From Viridothelium virens (lineage: Eukaryota; Ascomycota; Dothideomycetes; Trypetheliales; Trypetheliaceae): 64,000 nt of DNA. The stretch spans positions 62,001-126,000 of the forward strand of contig ML991814.1 of the NCBI GenBank assembly GCA_010094025.1, given 5' to 3'. A program made the translations under genes and the position numbers. Numbering within the stretch: position 1 is the first letter of the stretch; each line of letters starts with the position of its first letter. Positions 33,242 through 43,728 of this stretch are shown here, one piece after another. The notes beneath the pieces are model-generated. The model worked only from the letters and a program-made list of their open reading frames with translations. It searched no databases and was not told the origin of the DNA.

Positions 33242-34645
33242 AACTCGAAGGAAGGGGAAAACGACTTTATATTGCTATGTACATCGTGAATGGAAGGCTC
33301 AAGCCTGTTCTACTATACTCTTAAATGCAGGATCTCGGGATTAAGTTAAAATGTGTAAGGGATTGTCAATGATATAGACAGACGACAGTGTGTAAGCGCC
33401 CATGTGAGAGTTGTTAAGGATGACGAAAGCAGCACCTCGGCATTAGAGTCGGGAGTGGACGATAGTTTATCCGTTTTGGTCTCGGGCTTGATTCCGCATA
33501 TAGGTTTAGCAATTCCGTCCGCTGACTAAACTTACTCTCGATACTAGTGATACCTAAGTCAAAAGGCAAATTATGGCAAAAGCAGATGAAAAATTGATGG
33601 AATAGAGAGCGAGTTGCAGATGAGTATTATTCGGGAAAAATTGTTCGAAATTCCGAGAGCTTCATTGTGTGCCAGATCTCATGAGCAGGTATACTCATAC
33701 GTGAACATTAGAGAATACAATGACGTTCGAACTTCGAAGCAATCGGGGTTACCAAGCGCAAGCTTGATCCTGCCTGGACTGTACCTTCCAACATGCCTTT
33801 TTGACAGAGCGTGTTGATGTGGCAAGGGTCACATTCCGTGCACGCGAAATTGGTGATCACGTCGTTGGAAGAAACCCTCGGCTCACCCATCGACGATTTA
33901 AGCTTTGATCATATCACTTTTTGCCACATCTCATGGGACGAAATGTGCCAATACTTTTTCAGTCCGTAGATAGAGAGAGTGACCTGTCAATGCTCAGGGC
34001 TGTGATATATAAGCACGTAGGTCACTAGCGAATTTCCATGTACTGAACCATACACCTTGGGACAAGACGTTGCTTCATCTCAGATGGCTCTCGCAGACTT
34101 TGCGTCCCACACAAGAGTTTCTGCCTAGGCTCACTAGTCTTCATAAGTGTCCAGGAGCTGGGCGACTCCGCTTCCGCTCCTCCTGCAATGAATAGTAAGA
34201 CCATACTTCAAGTCCAAGGCATCAATTTTGTACCTTGCTAACTCGCATTACTGGCTATTCAGCACGAGTCTCCTCTTCATCTCCATGGTAGAGCAAGTTG
34301 AGATGTTGATTCTGTCAGCCAACGATTAGTCAAGTACACCTTGTCAGATCAGTGTGAACGGTCTGGGGGCGCCTAATCCAGCAGGATCCATTGTAAGAAA
34401 GACGATGGGCAGTTTCACGGATCGGAAGCTACCCAATTTGCGTCAGCAAACTCATTGTAAAAGTAAATTGGTTAAGCCCTCACATCGTTTAGTGGGTTGA
34501 GGAGAAATGGCAATCTTGCATGGTCTCATCCGCAGTCCGATTTATGAAAATATTTCTCGAGGCTGAGAGCCTCGGCGAACCAGGCGGCGCCGAATGCTTT
34601 GCTAGAGGACGATGGCGGATCCGTAATCAGGGAATTAATGGACCT
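33242..34645. other. Spacer without recognised gene
   Basis: Left part is the promoter of the pirin gene. Nothing recognisable follows up to the 3' end of the ferroportin-like gene. Confidence 0.35.
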
Positions 34646-36241
34646 TCACACAGCTTCTTCCGTAGAGTGCCATTGCTTTCCTTTCATCAAATTATTAAAG
34701 TGCAACAAGTGTCCGCGCTGTTTTCTGACGTAGAGCGTATACAGGCCGCCAGCCATATAGACTGTAGTCGTGCTGATGATTACTGGCCATTTAAACTGGT
34801 CCGGTCTCGAGAATATGAGTGTGGAGACGTATGAGAGTAGTTCGAAGAGGTTCTGGAACAAGGCTTCCGTGGTTGAAAAGGCGCCGCGTTGATTATCTTC
34901 GACTTGCTCTTGGACGATCATTTGAGCTGAAAGATCAAATCCCCACAGTCCAACTCTGCTGAGCGCCACGCTTGCTACCAATGAACTCACGGCCGCAATC
35001 CGCCCATGTAAAGTCCAGAACAGACTCACGCCTGCGGCAAGACAGATCATCTGCCAGTTGAGAAACCAGCTCCCAGCCCTGACAGCACCAATCTTTTTGA
35101 TCACCCGTGGTGCGATCCATGTGGCGGAAAGCTCGAATATTGTACTTATCGTTCGTGTTGCGCCGACAATGGCGGATGTGTAACCGGAAAATAGTAGGAA
35201 CGTTAACATCTGACCAGAGAAAGAAAGAACAGTGAAGTACAAGAGGGCGAGAGCAAAGGAAGGATGCAAGGCAGGATGTCGGAAATAAAATAGTATCTGT
35301 GATATAAGAGACTTGAAGTAAAGAGGGAGACTCCTCCGCAAATCTGATGCTACTTCTTGATCGTTCCTTGATGCTTGGGAGCGCCTCAGCGAGGGAACAA
35401 GTCTGAATACGGTAGAAATTGTGAAATACTCTATAGGAATCGATATTGTGTTCATAACAAGGGTGATCAGTATAGCTATCCTGAAGGAGCCAGCATTGAT
35501 GAGCGAAATGACCAAGGGCCCTAGGAGCTTGCAGAACAGATCGATACGACGCATACGTGCATTCAGAATTCGACGAGCTGATTCATCCTCTCCGGAAATG
35601 ACGACTACCCAATCTCTCTCCACTGAAACCAGGTTCATGACGGAGCAGAGTTTCTCGAGACCGGCCAACAGTGTAACTCCGGCCAAACTTGCTTTCATGC
35701 CTTGTGATCCAGTAATGATGTGCGAAGCCATGAGGTAGAAAATTACGCAAGACGAGATGACAGAAAGACGTTGAGCGACAATTGAGAATCGTACGACACT
35801 GAGACGGTTCTTGGTATCAATGATCCGACCCACTGCGGGAGACAGCAGGACCGCGGAGCCGCTGCGAGCTAGGGCATATATTGACATTGGAGTCAGAGTA
35901 CCGGGATAAATAGCAGCCAGAAATAAAACCGCACCGAACTCGAACATTCTCGAGTTCCATGTTGAAAGGAAGTGCGAGACATACAGGCGATATGTGACTG
36001 AGCGGGGGACATCTGGACTGGAAGGCTCATATTCTAGGGGCTGCACCACAGCTTGCCCAACATCGACTCGTTCTCGGTCTGCATTATCTGCAATGTCTGC
36101 CAAGATATGTGTGGTGATGGTGTGTTCCGCTTCCAATTCGGCGGATCCCTGACCAGATAAATGAAGATGTGCTTCTGCCACCGCTTGAGGTGGATCTTCG
36201 GAAATCGCCTTTGGGTTTGCGTCCATCACTTCCGGAGTCAA
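34646..36241 (-). CDS. Ferroportin/SLC40A1-family transporter
   Basis: SLC40 proteins export ferrous iron and other divalent ions across the plasma or vacuole membrane. 531 residues, intronless. A soluble N-terminal region of about 80 residues comes first. The transporter starts with RLYVSHFLSTWNSRMFEFGA, a signature of TM1 (the Asn/Trp/Arg/Phe-Glu pattern); further landmarks are GRIIDTKNRLSVVRFSIVAQ, VSVERDWVVVISG, NARMRRIDLFCKLLGPLVIS, SGQMLTFLLFSGYTSAIVGA, GLWGFDLSAQMIVQEQVEDN and RGAFSTTEALFQNLFELLSY. About 11-12 hydrophobic segments are seen. The start may be Met1 or Met6. The N-terminal tail is rich in His and Glu (AEAHLHLSGQGSAELEAEHT), which could bind metal, but that is inference. 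Confidence 0.88.
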   Translation of the reverse strand: MTPEVMDANPKAISEDPPQAVAEAHLHLSGQGSAELEAEHTITTHILADIADNADRERVDVGQAVVQPLEYEPSSPDVPRSVTYRLYVSHFLSTWNSRMFEFGAVLFLAAIYPGTLTPMSIYALARSGSAVLLSPAVGRIIDTKNRLSVVRFSIVAQRLSVISSCVIFYLMASHIITGSQGMKASLAGVTLLAGLEKLCSVMNLVSVERDWVVVISGEDESARRILNARMRRIDLFCKLLGPLVISLINAGSFRIAILITLVMNTISIPIEYFTISTVFRLVPSLRRSQASRNDQEVASDLRRSLPLYFKSLISQILFYFRHPALHPSFALALLYFTVLSFSGQMLTFLLFSGYTSAIVGATRTISTIFELSATWIAPRVIKKIGAVRAGSWFLNWQMICLAAGVSLFWTLHGRIAAVSSLVASVALSRVGLWGFDLSAQMIVQEQVEDNQRGAFSTTEALFQNLFELLSYVSTLIFSRPDQFKWPVIISTTTVYMAGGLYTLYVRKQRGHLLHFNNLMKGKQWHSTEEAV

Positions 36242-36935
36242 CGACTGCGCGTCTGCACGTTTGCACTAAATGCGCCTTTTCATGCAGGTTCGTGTAATGG
36301 ACCTGTGCGTGGATGAAGTGAAGTTTTGTTTTGTTCTCCTTACCATTCTGGCTTAGCGCGGCGGCTCCAACCGCAGTTGCCGTGCCCCCGACCAATTGGC
36401 GGCGTACATTAGCACATCAGATACTCCACCAGCTCGAGGTAGTGAAAAAAACAACGTCAGGCTACCCCAAAACCCATTCTCACTACCTTCGCCCCAACAT
36501 AATGGAATGGGAATTCCTTTCAAATTTATCTAATCATATAATATATCTGCGTTTAGTAAAGTATTCAGTTAAAAGCGATCAGGGTGAAAATGGTAGGTGG
36601 GGGGGTGGAGGTAGTCCAACATTTGTTGGTTCGTCACCTGGTGCTCCGTACGAGTCTTCTACAAGGCATCTCGGGACACCTACCTGAAATTGCACTTTAC
36701 CTGGTGTATTGACCTGATAGACTCACAAGGGTCCATGCATATGTAGAATGGCTCTTAGAAGGGGGCAGCTGGGCGCCAGGAGACTATATATATCTGCGGT
36801 CATATAAGGTTGGTTGATCAGCGCCTATCGCTGAAACTTCATGTTGATTGTACCTTTTCTCAAAATCATATAAAACTTAGCGCTTGCCACCCGTATTTTT
36901 TTGGGTTCTCTTGCTTCATCATCACTTCCATCAGC
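36242..36935. other. Bidirectional spacer
   Basis: 694 bp between the start of the ferroportin-like gene (minus) and the surface-protein gene (plus). Contains a short G-rich run near 36595-36620 and no clear operator. Confidence 0.35.
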
Positions 36936-37869
36936 ATGTCTACAGCTACAAATACGGGCACATGGCATGCATCTTTAACGTCTCAGTTCACTCCGCCTGC
37001 AGCGTGCACCCCAACCGACACTTGGGCCGGGCCAGCATATTCATCCCCTCTAATTATACAAAGGGTCATCAAGCAAAGTTCTTCATGTTTTGCTCCCGGT
37101 TGGACCTCTGCACCAGACCCATTTCAGCATGGGGGCAATACATGGACAGGCGCGCCGTTGTGTCCAAGTGGTCAGTTGACAGGACTGCCAATTGTCGGGT
37201 TCGATGGAAAAACCACGGCATTTTGCTGCTCAAGGTGCGCCTTCTTCAGAAGCGGGCTTTCACGACGCGTCACTGACTCTCTGATGCAGTGGCTGGGGTT
37301 ACCCGGGTTCGGACATCAATATTGAGAAATCCACCACCTGGTCGTTGTGGAGCTGCGCTACCTCTTTTCCATCAACGACTACATCCGTTGGGAGTCCAGT
37401 GGGAGATACTGGATCAACACAGCTTACAGGCGAAGGAAGTATAGAATCAACCGCCGAGTACGTCTTTTCTAACGACGAAAAGGACTTGGCAACTACCTCC
37501 ACAAGGTCGTCGTCTCAAGCTGCGCAACCGATATCTACAAATTTGCCGACAACCGCCAGCGCGACTGTTACACCCAGTGCTTCGTCAGAGCCTAGCTCCG
37601 GTCTGAGGAGTGGCGCAGAAGCTGGTATAGGGATTGGAGTCGCCGTTGTTGCATTGGTGCTGATTGGTGCAGTCATGCTATATTTTCTAAGGAGACGGAA
37701 AAGAACAGGGGAAGGAGAAACGGCAGGAGGAGAAGACGGAAATCAGGTGCAAGAGTTAGACGACAACTTACGAGCGGAGCTACACGGAGGGATGAAACCT
37801 CTTGAGCTACAAGGATCTCAAGATACGGCGACAGAGCTCCCTGAAAATCACAGCGGCGCCAGATTGTAA
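36936..37869 (+). CDS. Single-pass membrane protein with Cys-containing ectodomain and Ser/Thr-rich stalk
   Basis: Unknown function, probably a surface protein. Exons 36936-37234 and 37290-37869 around a 55-base intron (donor GTGCGC, branch CACTGAC, acceptor GATGCAG) give 292 residues and join TAFCCS to SGWGYPGSDINIEKS. The ectodomain (MSTATNTGTWHAS onward) has Cys in PPAACTPTDTWAGPA, SSSCFAPGWTSAPDP, GAPLCPSGQL, TAFCCS and LWSCATSFPS. A Ser/Thr-rich stalk follows, then a membrane segment (AGIGIGVAVVALVLIGAVML), then basic RRRKRTG and an acidic tail. There is no signal peptide; the N-terminal MST opening is shared by a group of fungal surface proteins. The layout matches the gene at 18046-18888. 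Confidence 0.75.
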
Positions 37870-38560
37870 GATCACCGAGTACTAATTTCCTGTGAAGGAC
37901 ACTATATGGTATACTCGCTTCTTAGGATAAAAGAAAGGGGTGTCTACGCTCACATCCATAGGGCAAAAGGCCAGACCAAGGTATCCGCGTACGAACAATG
38001 CACGGATGACGACACTCATAGCTCCTACGGTAGTACTGTCAAATCTCGCGTCTCTTTGATGGAATCAGCTACATCTCACCATGTATTCCGCATCCGTAAA
38101 CTGAACCTGGAAATGACAATGCTAGAAGACGCCGAATCATTTGCACCAGGCTTCTATCCTTGCACGTTCAGCATGATGAGGCTCGGCGACGTTGGCCAAT
38201 ACCTCCCTTACACATGAAGATTGGGCCGGTAAAGCTGGTCAAAACGAATTCTTCGGTCAAGATTTCGGTAAAAATACCTGGAATATACTTCGTGAAAGAC
38301 TTCGTTGTAACGGAATGATATAAAACGATCGATGTGGGAATTTGATGTATTCCTTAGCGTAGATCAGCAGGTCTAGTAGATGGGAAGTGACCAAATGAAA
38401 GTCCGTATCTTACTCCTGGAGAATACCGATGCTATACGCCGAGAGCCCTTATTCAATGGCAGAGGCAGATAGGTAACATCGAACATATGTGTTTTTATGT
38501 TATCAAGATGCCTCAAAGCTCTTAATGTGATCAAAATGTATGAATCTAGTAAGTAATTGC
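37870..38560. other. Spacer without accepted gene
   Basis: The 103-residue frame at 37906-38217 starts with ATG but has no domain, and I do not accept it. Nothing else is seen. Confidence 0.3.
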
Positions 38561-39436
38561 TTAAGACCCTTGCCCAGGCTTACTCGGAGCTGGGCCCATG
38601 TCTACCTGTTTCTTGATTAAGTCATGTCTCATATTTGCCAACTCCAATGCCAAGATGAACTGACACAAACCAGCACTAGCAGCATACATCGCGAATACCT
38701 GAAACGCCTCTGAAGCGCTGATGAACACCAAAGAAGATAAGACAAGAATGCCAAATACCATGTGGCCGATACTGCAAAGCGACGCTACCCACAACAAAGC
38801 TTCAGAGGGGGCAGTATTCTCACCTGCTGCAGCTGCTCGCAGGTAAAAATTTGACTGTATGGCACACCTGATAGATGGTCTGTACCCATCTAATAGTCGG
38901 ACTCGCACAGCAAGCATACCAAGAATATGCACGCCCACCGCGAGAACACTCCAAAGTAATGGCATAAGACGGATAGAACATCGCCAACCTGATATCGTCC
39001 GGAAATCAGTATACACGGAGTTATAGGCGTTATTCGCGATTGCTAGAAGAGCCCCCACGTAGCTAAATATTTGTACAACAGTTCGGACTATAATCTTTTG
39101 ACGAGCCAGGTGTGTGCACCATACTCTCGAACTGGTCGATAGGGGCCGAACAAAAGGCTCGCGAAAATCGATACATCTGAACAGCCGGGCAAAATTGACC
39201 GCTGGCGATCCAAGGCCAAGCAAGAATGCAAGCAACGGCTTGTATGTCGAGAGGGCAGCAACTTCTGCTATGGTCGGACCGATGTATACTAGGATAGCGG
39301 TTTTGAGTCCCAAAAGTACTTGAGCGGACGCAAAATTCGACTGCATCGTGCCTGTGATGTTCTGGAGGAGACAATCAGCAGCACATGAGCAAGGGTGGGC
39401 ACATTGGCTCGTCTCCTTGTCGTTCAGATAGTTCAT
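38561..39436 (-). CDS. Polytopic membrane protein of unknown function
   Basis: Not recognised beyond being a fungal multi-pass protein. 291 residues in the open frame. Six hydrophobic segments can be read: VLLGLKTAILVYIGPTIAEV, LLAFLLGLGSPAVNFARLF, VVQIFSYVGALLAIANNAYN, LLWSVLAVGVHILGMLAV, SLCSIGHMVFGILVLSSLVF and AMYAASAGLCQFILALELAN. The N terminus is Cys-rich (CAHPCSCAADCLLQ) and might follow an upstream exon, because the frame to its left carries further coding-like sequence. A G-rich spacer domain between TM4 and TM5 (RAAAAGENTAPSEAL) is short. The ending MGPAPSKPGQGS is polar. Confidence 0.6.
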   Translation of the reverse strand: MNYLNDKETSQCAHPCSCAADCLLQNITGTMQSNFASAQVLLGLKTAILVYIGPTIAEVAALSTYKPLLAFLLGLGSPAVNFARLFRCIDFREPFVRPLSTSSRVWCTHLARQKIIVRTVVQIFSYVGALLAIANNAYNSVYTDFRTISGWRCSIRLMPLLWSVLAVGVHILGMLAVRVRLLDGYRPSIRCAIQSNFYLRAAAAGENTAPSEALLWVASLCSIGHMVFGILVLSSLVFISASEAFQVFAMYAASAGLCQFILALELANMRHDLIKKQVDMGPAPSKPGQGS

Positions 39437-40274
39437 CAGCTCCTGCTGGCAGGGACCGGCTGCTGCTTCTTCTCAGAATCGTTCGTAGGAAGAAAACCAG
39501 TGTTGAAGCTTGAAATGAAGGAGTGCTTGACCGAAAGGGGTGAAGCTCAGAAGGAGAAGCCAGATCGGTTTCATGATAGTTCAAAGTCCTGGGCTGTATT
39601 GATTTTTCTTTCTACCGAATGGCATGTAAGGAATAACTCAGCCGCCTGACACCAATTCGTCCACAGTGTCAGTGTACGATGGCGATGCTCTTGGATCAAA
39701 AGATGAGGTTGGAAGGTGAAGACTGTTTCTGAATTGATTTTTTTACTGCTGTAGAGAACGTAACATTTATAGTAACCGATTATGCCAAAGGAGTGGAGCT
39801 TACCGCCAGAGAGGGCGAGAGAGAGAAGAGTTTCATGATATCTTTGGCGGTTCTACCCGCAACCTCTGAAACGAGGCGAATCGCCCGTGGCGCAGCAACA
39901 GCATACATAGCCATCTACGTTGTGCCATTGCACATCGGCATGATCGAAGCCGTGCTGCGGTGAAGTTTCCTATTGCCTAGATTGCCTGTGCAGATTTAAT
40001 CGTTTAGTTCCAGCCGTGAAAACGAGGGTGACGGCAGTGCGCCAAGGCAGACAAGCTCATCTACATGGGCGAAACTCTTGCTCCAAGACCGATAAGGATT
40101 TGCATCATCAAACGAAGGGGTAAAGTCTCGGCGTAATCATGGAGTTGCTGAAAGTTTTCAGAGGCTGCCCAGTCTGCATTTGATAAGTTGAGATCAGAAA
40201 ACTTTGCCGTTCCTGTGTAAGATATCCGCGCCCTCCTCCGACCCTCACAACCCCTCCCCCTACAGGATCGCTTT
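39437..40274. other. Spacer without recognised gene
   Basis: The left part may belong to a 5' exon of the polytopic membrane protein gene. I see no other coding sequence here. Confidence 0.3.
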
Positions 40275-41489
40275 ATGCCTCTACCGCGAACGACGCAAGC
40301 TCGAACCGTCGGCTCATCTTCGTTCGATCCCGATGCTTTTCTCGAAGCCTGGAAGATTGGTCGAATTGGCCCGCCCAAAGACAATGACCTCCGAACAGCT
40401 ATTACCGAAGCCTTTGGGTTGAAAGAGAATGACGACTACGTCTATCATGCAATTGCCAGCGTCACATTGGCACAGGTGCAACAGGCTATCAACGCTGGAG
40501 GTGCAAATGGCTTGCATGCATGGTATAGAGACGAGCAGGGTCAACATGTACAACCTCCCCACTCTCGCGAGCATGTCATCTTTTCTCATCCTTTCAACCA
40601 CAGCATATTGCACGATGAATCCTAAGCAAGATCCTCCACGCAGATACCGCCACCTCCCCCCACCGACATAACCGCCTACACCTCCATCTTCTCGCCCACA
40701 ACCTCCACCCCGAAAGCCCTCACCGCCTTCGCCTCCAACGCGAAAAAGGGCTCCCTCCGCGCCACCATCTCCTCCCACCTCCAAACGCACTTCCACCCAC
40801 CCCCCCCCCCCCTCTCCCTCCCCGCCAAAGCCAAATCTCCCCTCCCAAATCCCTACCTCGACATCTGGACCTGGACATGCCACACCCTAGAATGGGCCGG
40901 CCCCGCCCCAGCCACCGTCCACACGCAGCACTCGCACGCCATCCTGCCCATCCTCTACCACCACTTCGGCTGCATCTGCCCCACACACGACGCGCTGCAC
41001 CTCCTTCACGCGCTCAGCACCGCGCACACCCCTCCGCGCCGCATCATCGACCTCGGCAGCGGCTCGGGGTACTGGACGCTGCTGCTGCGGCGGCTCGGCC
41101 TCGACGTCACCGCCATCGACGACGCGACGTCCGAGTGGCGCACCCGCTGGATCAGCGACACGGTGTACGGCGACGGGGTCGGCTGGCTGCGGCGGAACGG
41201 CGGCGGGAAGGACAGCATCTTGTTTCTGGGGTATCCGCAGGTGGGGGGAGGGTTTACGGAGAGGGTGGTGCGCGCGTTTGAGGGGGAGGTGCTGGTGGTG
41301 GCGGGGACGCAGAATACGAATGGGTTTACGGGGTTTGTGGGGGAGACGGTGGCGGAGTGGGTGGAGAGGGAGACGAGTGGGGTGGGGATGGGATGGAGGA
41401 TGGCGGCGCAGGTGCCGTTGCCGAGTTTTGCGGGGAAGGATGAGGCGTTGTTTGTGTTTTTGAGGGAGGGGGAAGGGGGGAGTGGGTGA
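40275..41489 (+). CDS. SAM-dependent methyltransferase-fold protein
   Basis: Substrate unknown. Best model: exon 40275-40547 and exon 40644-41489 around a 96-base intron (donor GTACAA, acceptor CACGCAG), in the same frame, giving 372 residues and joining DEQGQH to IPPPPPTDITAYTSIFSP. The splice site is not certain; GGAG followed by GTGCAAA is another candidate donor. The N-terminal part (FDPDAFLEAWKIGRIGPPKD) leads to a helical domain. The C-terminal half holds the SAM-binding motif RIIDLGSGSGYWTLLLRRLG with an acidic end (DVTAIDD), then an LFLGYP strand and an aromatic WERE region. A run of eleven C bases (poly-Pro) at 40800-40811 sits within exon 2. GC content is higher than in the neighbours. 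Confidence 0.68.
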
Positions 41490-42054
41490 ATTGAGGCAGG
41501 TCTGGATAGCTCTGCGGTAGGTGCCGAGGATTATGTATGTGGGAAAAATGAAGCGGCATAGGTTCGAGCATTGAAAGGTAACTAAGTAGACTAGCAATTG
41601 AAGTATATGGTGATACAATTAATGAAACGCAGAGCTTTAGCGGCGCCAGCGAGGGTAAAAATGACTCCAAGTAGTGAAGATAGGGATTACATCGTTTCGT
41701 ATAAGGAATTTATCGGTGAGTGATATCCGCCGCATACCAAGCAATGTAGCTATTTGTGTTACGATACGGTACGGCCAAGTGGAATTAGTCCAATTTTTGG
41801 AACTGAATTAGAGTCACTCTCTATTCGATCATGTTGATGTGCCTCATCCACAAACCAACCTCGCTACCTCTGACTCCGAAAGGGCTGCATCCACTTAAAG
41901 TAATTTTGGGGTGCACGCGCCTTCTGCGGCTTTGTGCTCGGCGTCTTCATATGTCGCGCTTCAAAGTCGAGAGCGAAAGCCCACTCTGGTGGCTGCTACT
42001 AGGCAAGTGGGACGTCTCTGATCATCCCAATATTGATCTTCTTGGCTTAGCTGC
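41490..42054. other. Spacer without recognised gene
   Basis: The short plus frame at 41831-42058 has no motif. Nothing else is seen. Confidence 0.3.
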
Positions 42055-43116
42055 TTAGGTCTTGCTCTTTGCTCCATTTGACTGACTATGCTCTTGTGCT
42101 GAGTTTTGTTGAGCTTTCGCAAGCTTGACTAACCCCTCAGATGAAGCCATTCCTTGAACACCAATAGAAAAGTTCTTGTTGCACTGCTCGGCTGTAATTT
42201 GGAAGGCAACATTTTTCTGATCGACGGTGCCTTGTACTCCAATGGCCCTCTCTTCATTCTTCTGGCTCTTTTGTATGACGAATGCGGACGTATTCTCGGG
42301 CATCCCTGTATGTTTCAAGAGTTGATCGGTCAGTGGCCAAGGGAGATCTTGCTGATTGACAGTGCTTTGGACTTCAATGGCCCTATCTTCTTTCTTTTCG
42401 TCCTTTTTTATGACCAACGCGGATCTTTCTTTGGGTATCCCTGTATGTTTCAAGAGCTGATCGATCACTGACCGAGAAAGATCTTGCGGATCTCGTTCCT
42501 CACGACGAACGAAACTTGTGGGCGATGTGTTAGTTCTGAGAGTCCTAAAGTACCGAGTGAGGATGGCCTACTCTTGTACTTCTTGCTGCAATTGCGATGG
42601 CATCCGGAGGCGATTGACGACTTTTTCAAGATTTTCTATGAGGAAGCTGAGATCTTGAATCAGGGCGTCAAACTTCACTTTGTCATGAATTGCCCATAGG
42701 GTTCGTCTGCGTATGAGCCTAGAATTGGAGTCTGTGCCAGCACGGATGATCTGTCTTGCTTGAACGGTAAGAGATTTGATCATGCTGCGGCCCTTTCGCT
42801 CCACATTATATTTCTCTACCAGCAGAGTGGTGTTATCAAGGATACTTTGGATGCCTAGAAGGCTACGCCCGACGATCTCTCCTTCAATTGGCCAGCAATC
42901 GCGGAGAACGGGATGTTCGCCACCCGGCGCTGCAACGTTGAGAGCGTCTCCCCATTGCGACAATCGGGCACGCAGAAGACCCAGCTTCGTACAAGCCAAT
43001 TGGTAATCGCAGGCGTAGCTCCTGCCGAGCTCGAAATAGTCAAAGAGCTCGATGCAGGTTGAGAAGAGTGAGGCGAGAGCAATGGCGCCGATGACGAGGC
43101 CTGCGACGTCCGCCAT
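42055..43116 (-). pseudogene. HeLo-domain (HET-S-like) cell-death gene with tandem amyloid-like repeats; looks broken
   Basis: HeLo proteins are membrane-targeting effectors of fungal incompatibility and cell death; HET-S is the model. The 5' part encodes a helical HeLo-like domain of about 180 residues from MADVAGLVIGAIALASLFST (the hydrophobic N-terminal helix) through CIELFDYFELGRSYACDYQL, LGLLRARLSQWG and LLGIQSILDNTTLL. The 3' part encodes a 45-residue unit containing DQLLKHTG and, about 20 residues later, EDRAIEVQSTV or EERAIGVQGTV; a third copy is shortened (NKNFSIGVQGMA). The EERA..VQ core recalls the EERARVQLG of the HET-s prion domain. About one break separates the two parts, so I treat the gene as a fossil; read-through cannot be excluded. 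A divergent unknown gene sits 613 bp away. Confidence 0.72.
42190..42470. repeat. 135-bp tandem repeat encoding 45-residue units
   Basis: Two nearly full units (about 42328-42462 and 42193-42327) and a partial third share CCCTGTATGTTTCAAGAG and TCAATGGCCCTATCTTC or AATGGCCCTCTCTTC blocks. The repeats lie in the 3' part of the HeLo gene; the unit length is a multiple of three and the frame is kept. Confidence 0.82.
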
Positions 43117-43728
43117 GACCGACCGGGAACAAGACGGGACGAGTGCTTTGCAGAAATTTTCAGCTGCCATACCTCGCTCTTTTATATTCGAAGATGAAGG
43201 TTTGAGGTACTGCATGGCTACGTTATGGTGTCATGATCTTTAGGTCCTGCATCCAGTCGTGCCTTGCTTGTGGAGCCTTGTCTACCCTTTCTGAAATGCT
43301 AGAATATCCGCTGATAGGTGGCGCATTGAAATTTTACTGGAGGTCTCTGCAGCTGGCCTCTTTGAGAGAGATACAACCTCAGACCGCTTTCGGCTGATGA
43401 TACAATCTTCTATCTTCCGGCACAGAAGATATATGCTCAACTCTAAGTTTGAATGTATCTCGACTGCGCGACGGAGTATTCTTGAGTATGATTTAGCGTT
43501 AATTCGTAGTAGCGTATGATTTCACTGCTGTCGCCCTGATAGCACAAGCCTAGCGGGGTCTTTTGAGAGAGGTAACTACCTTATCGTAAGCTGATTGCCA
43601 TGCGAGCCTGGCAGCGTGCAGCCTACCTAGTAGTGCTGTGCATTTCCATCGGTCGACTTCCTTCCTTCACGTACGCACGCCATCCGATATTAAGCCTGGA
43701 TCCTGGACTTTCTGCATGCTGATCTTAT
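43117..43728. other. Divergent spacer between the HeLo gene and the unknown gene
   Basis: 612 bp separating two genes that point away from each other. No clear shared operator seen. Confidence 0.45.

Noticed and set aside
37906-38217. 103-residue frame immediately after the surface-protein gene
   Set aside because: No domain and no support for splicing to the upstream gene, which has its own stop.
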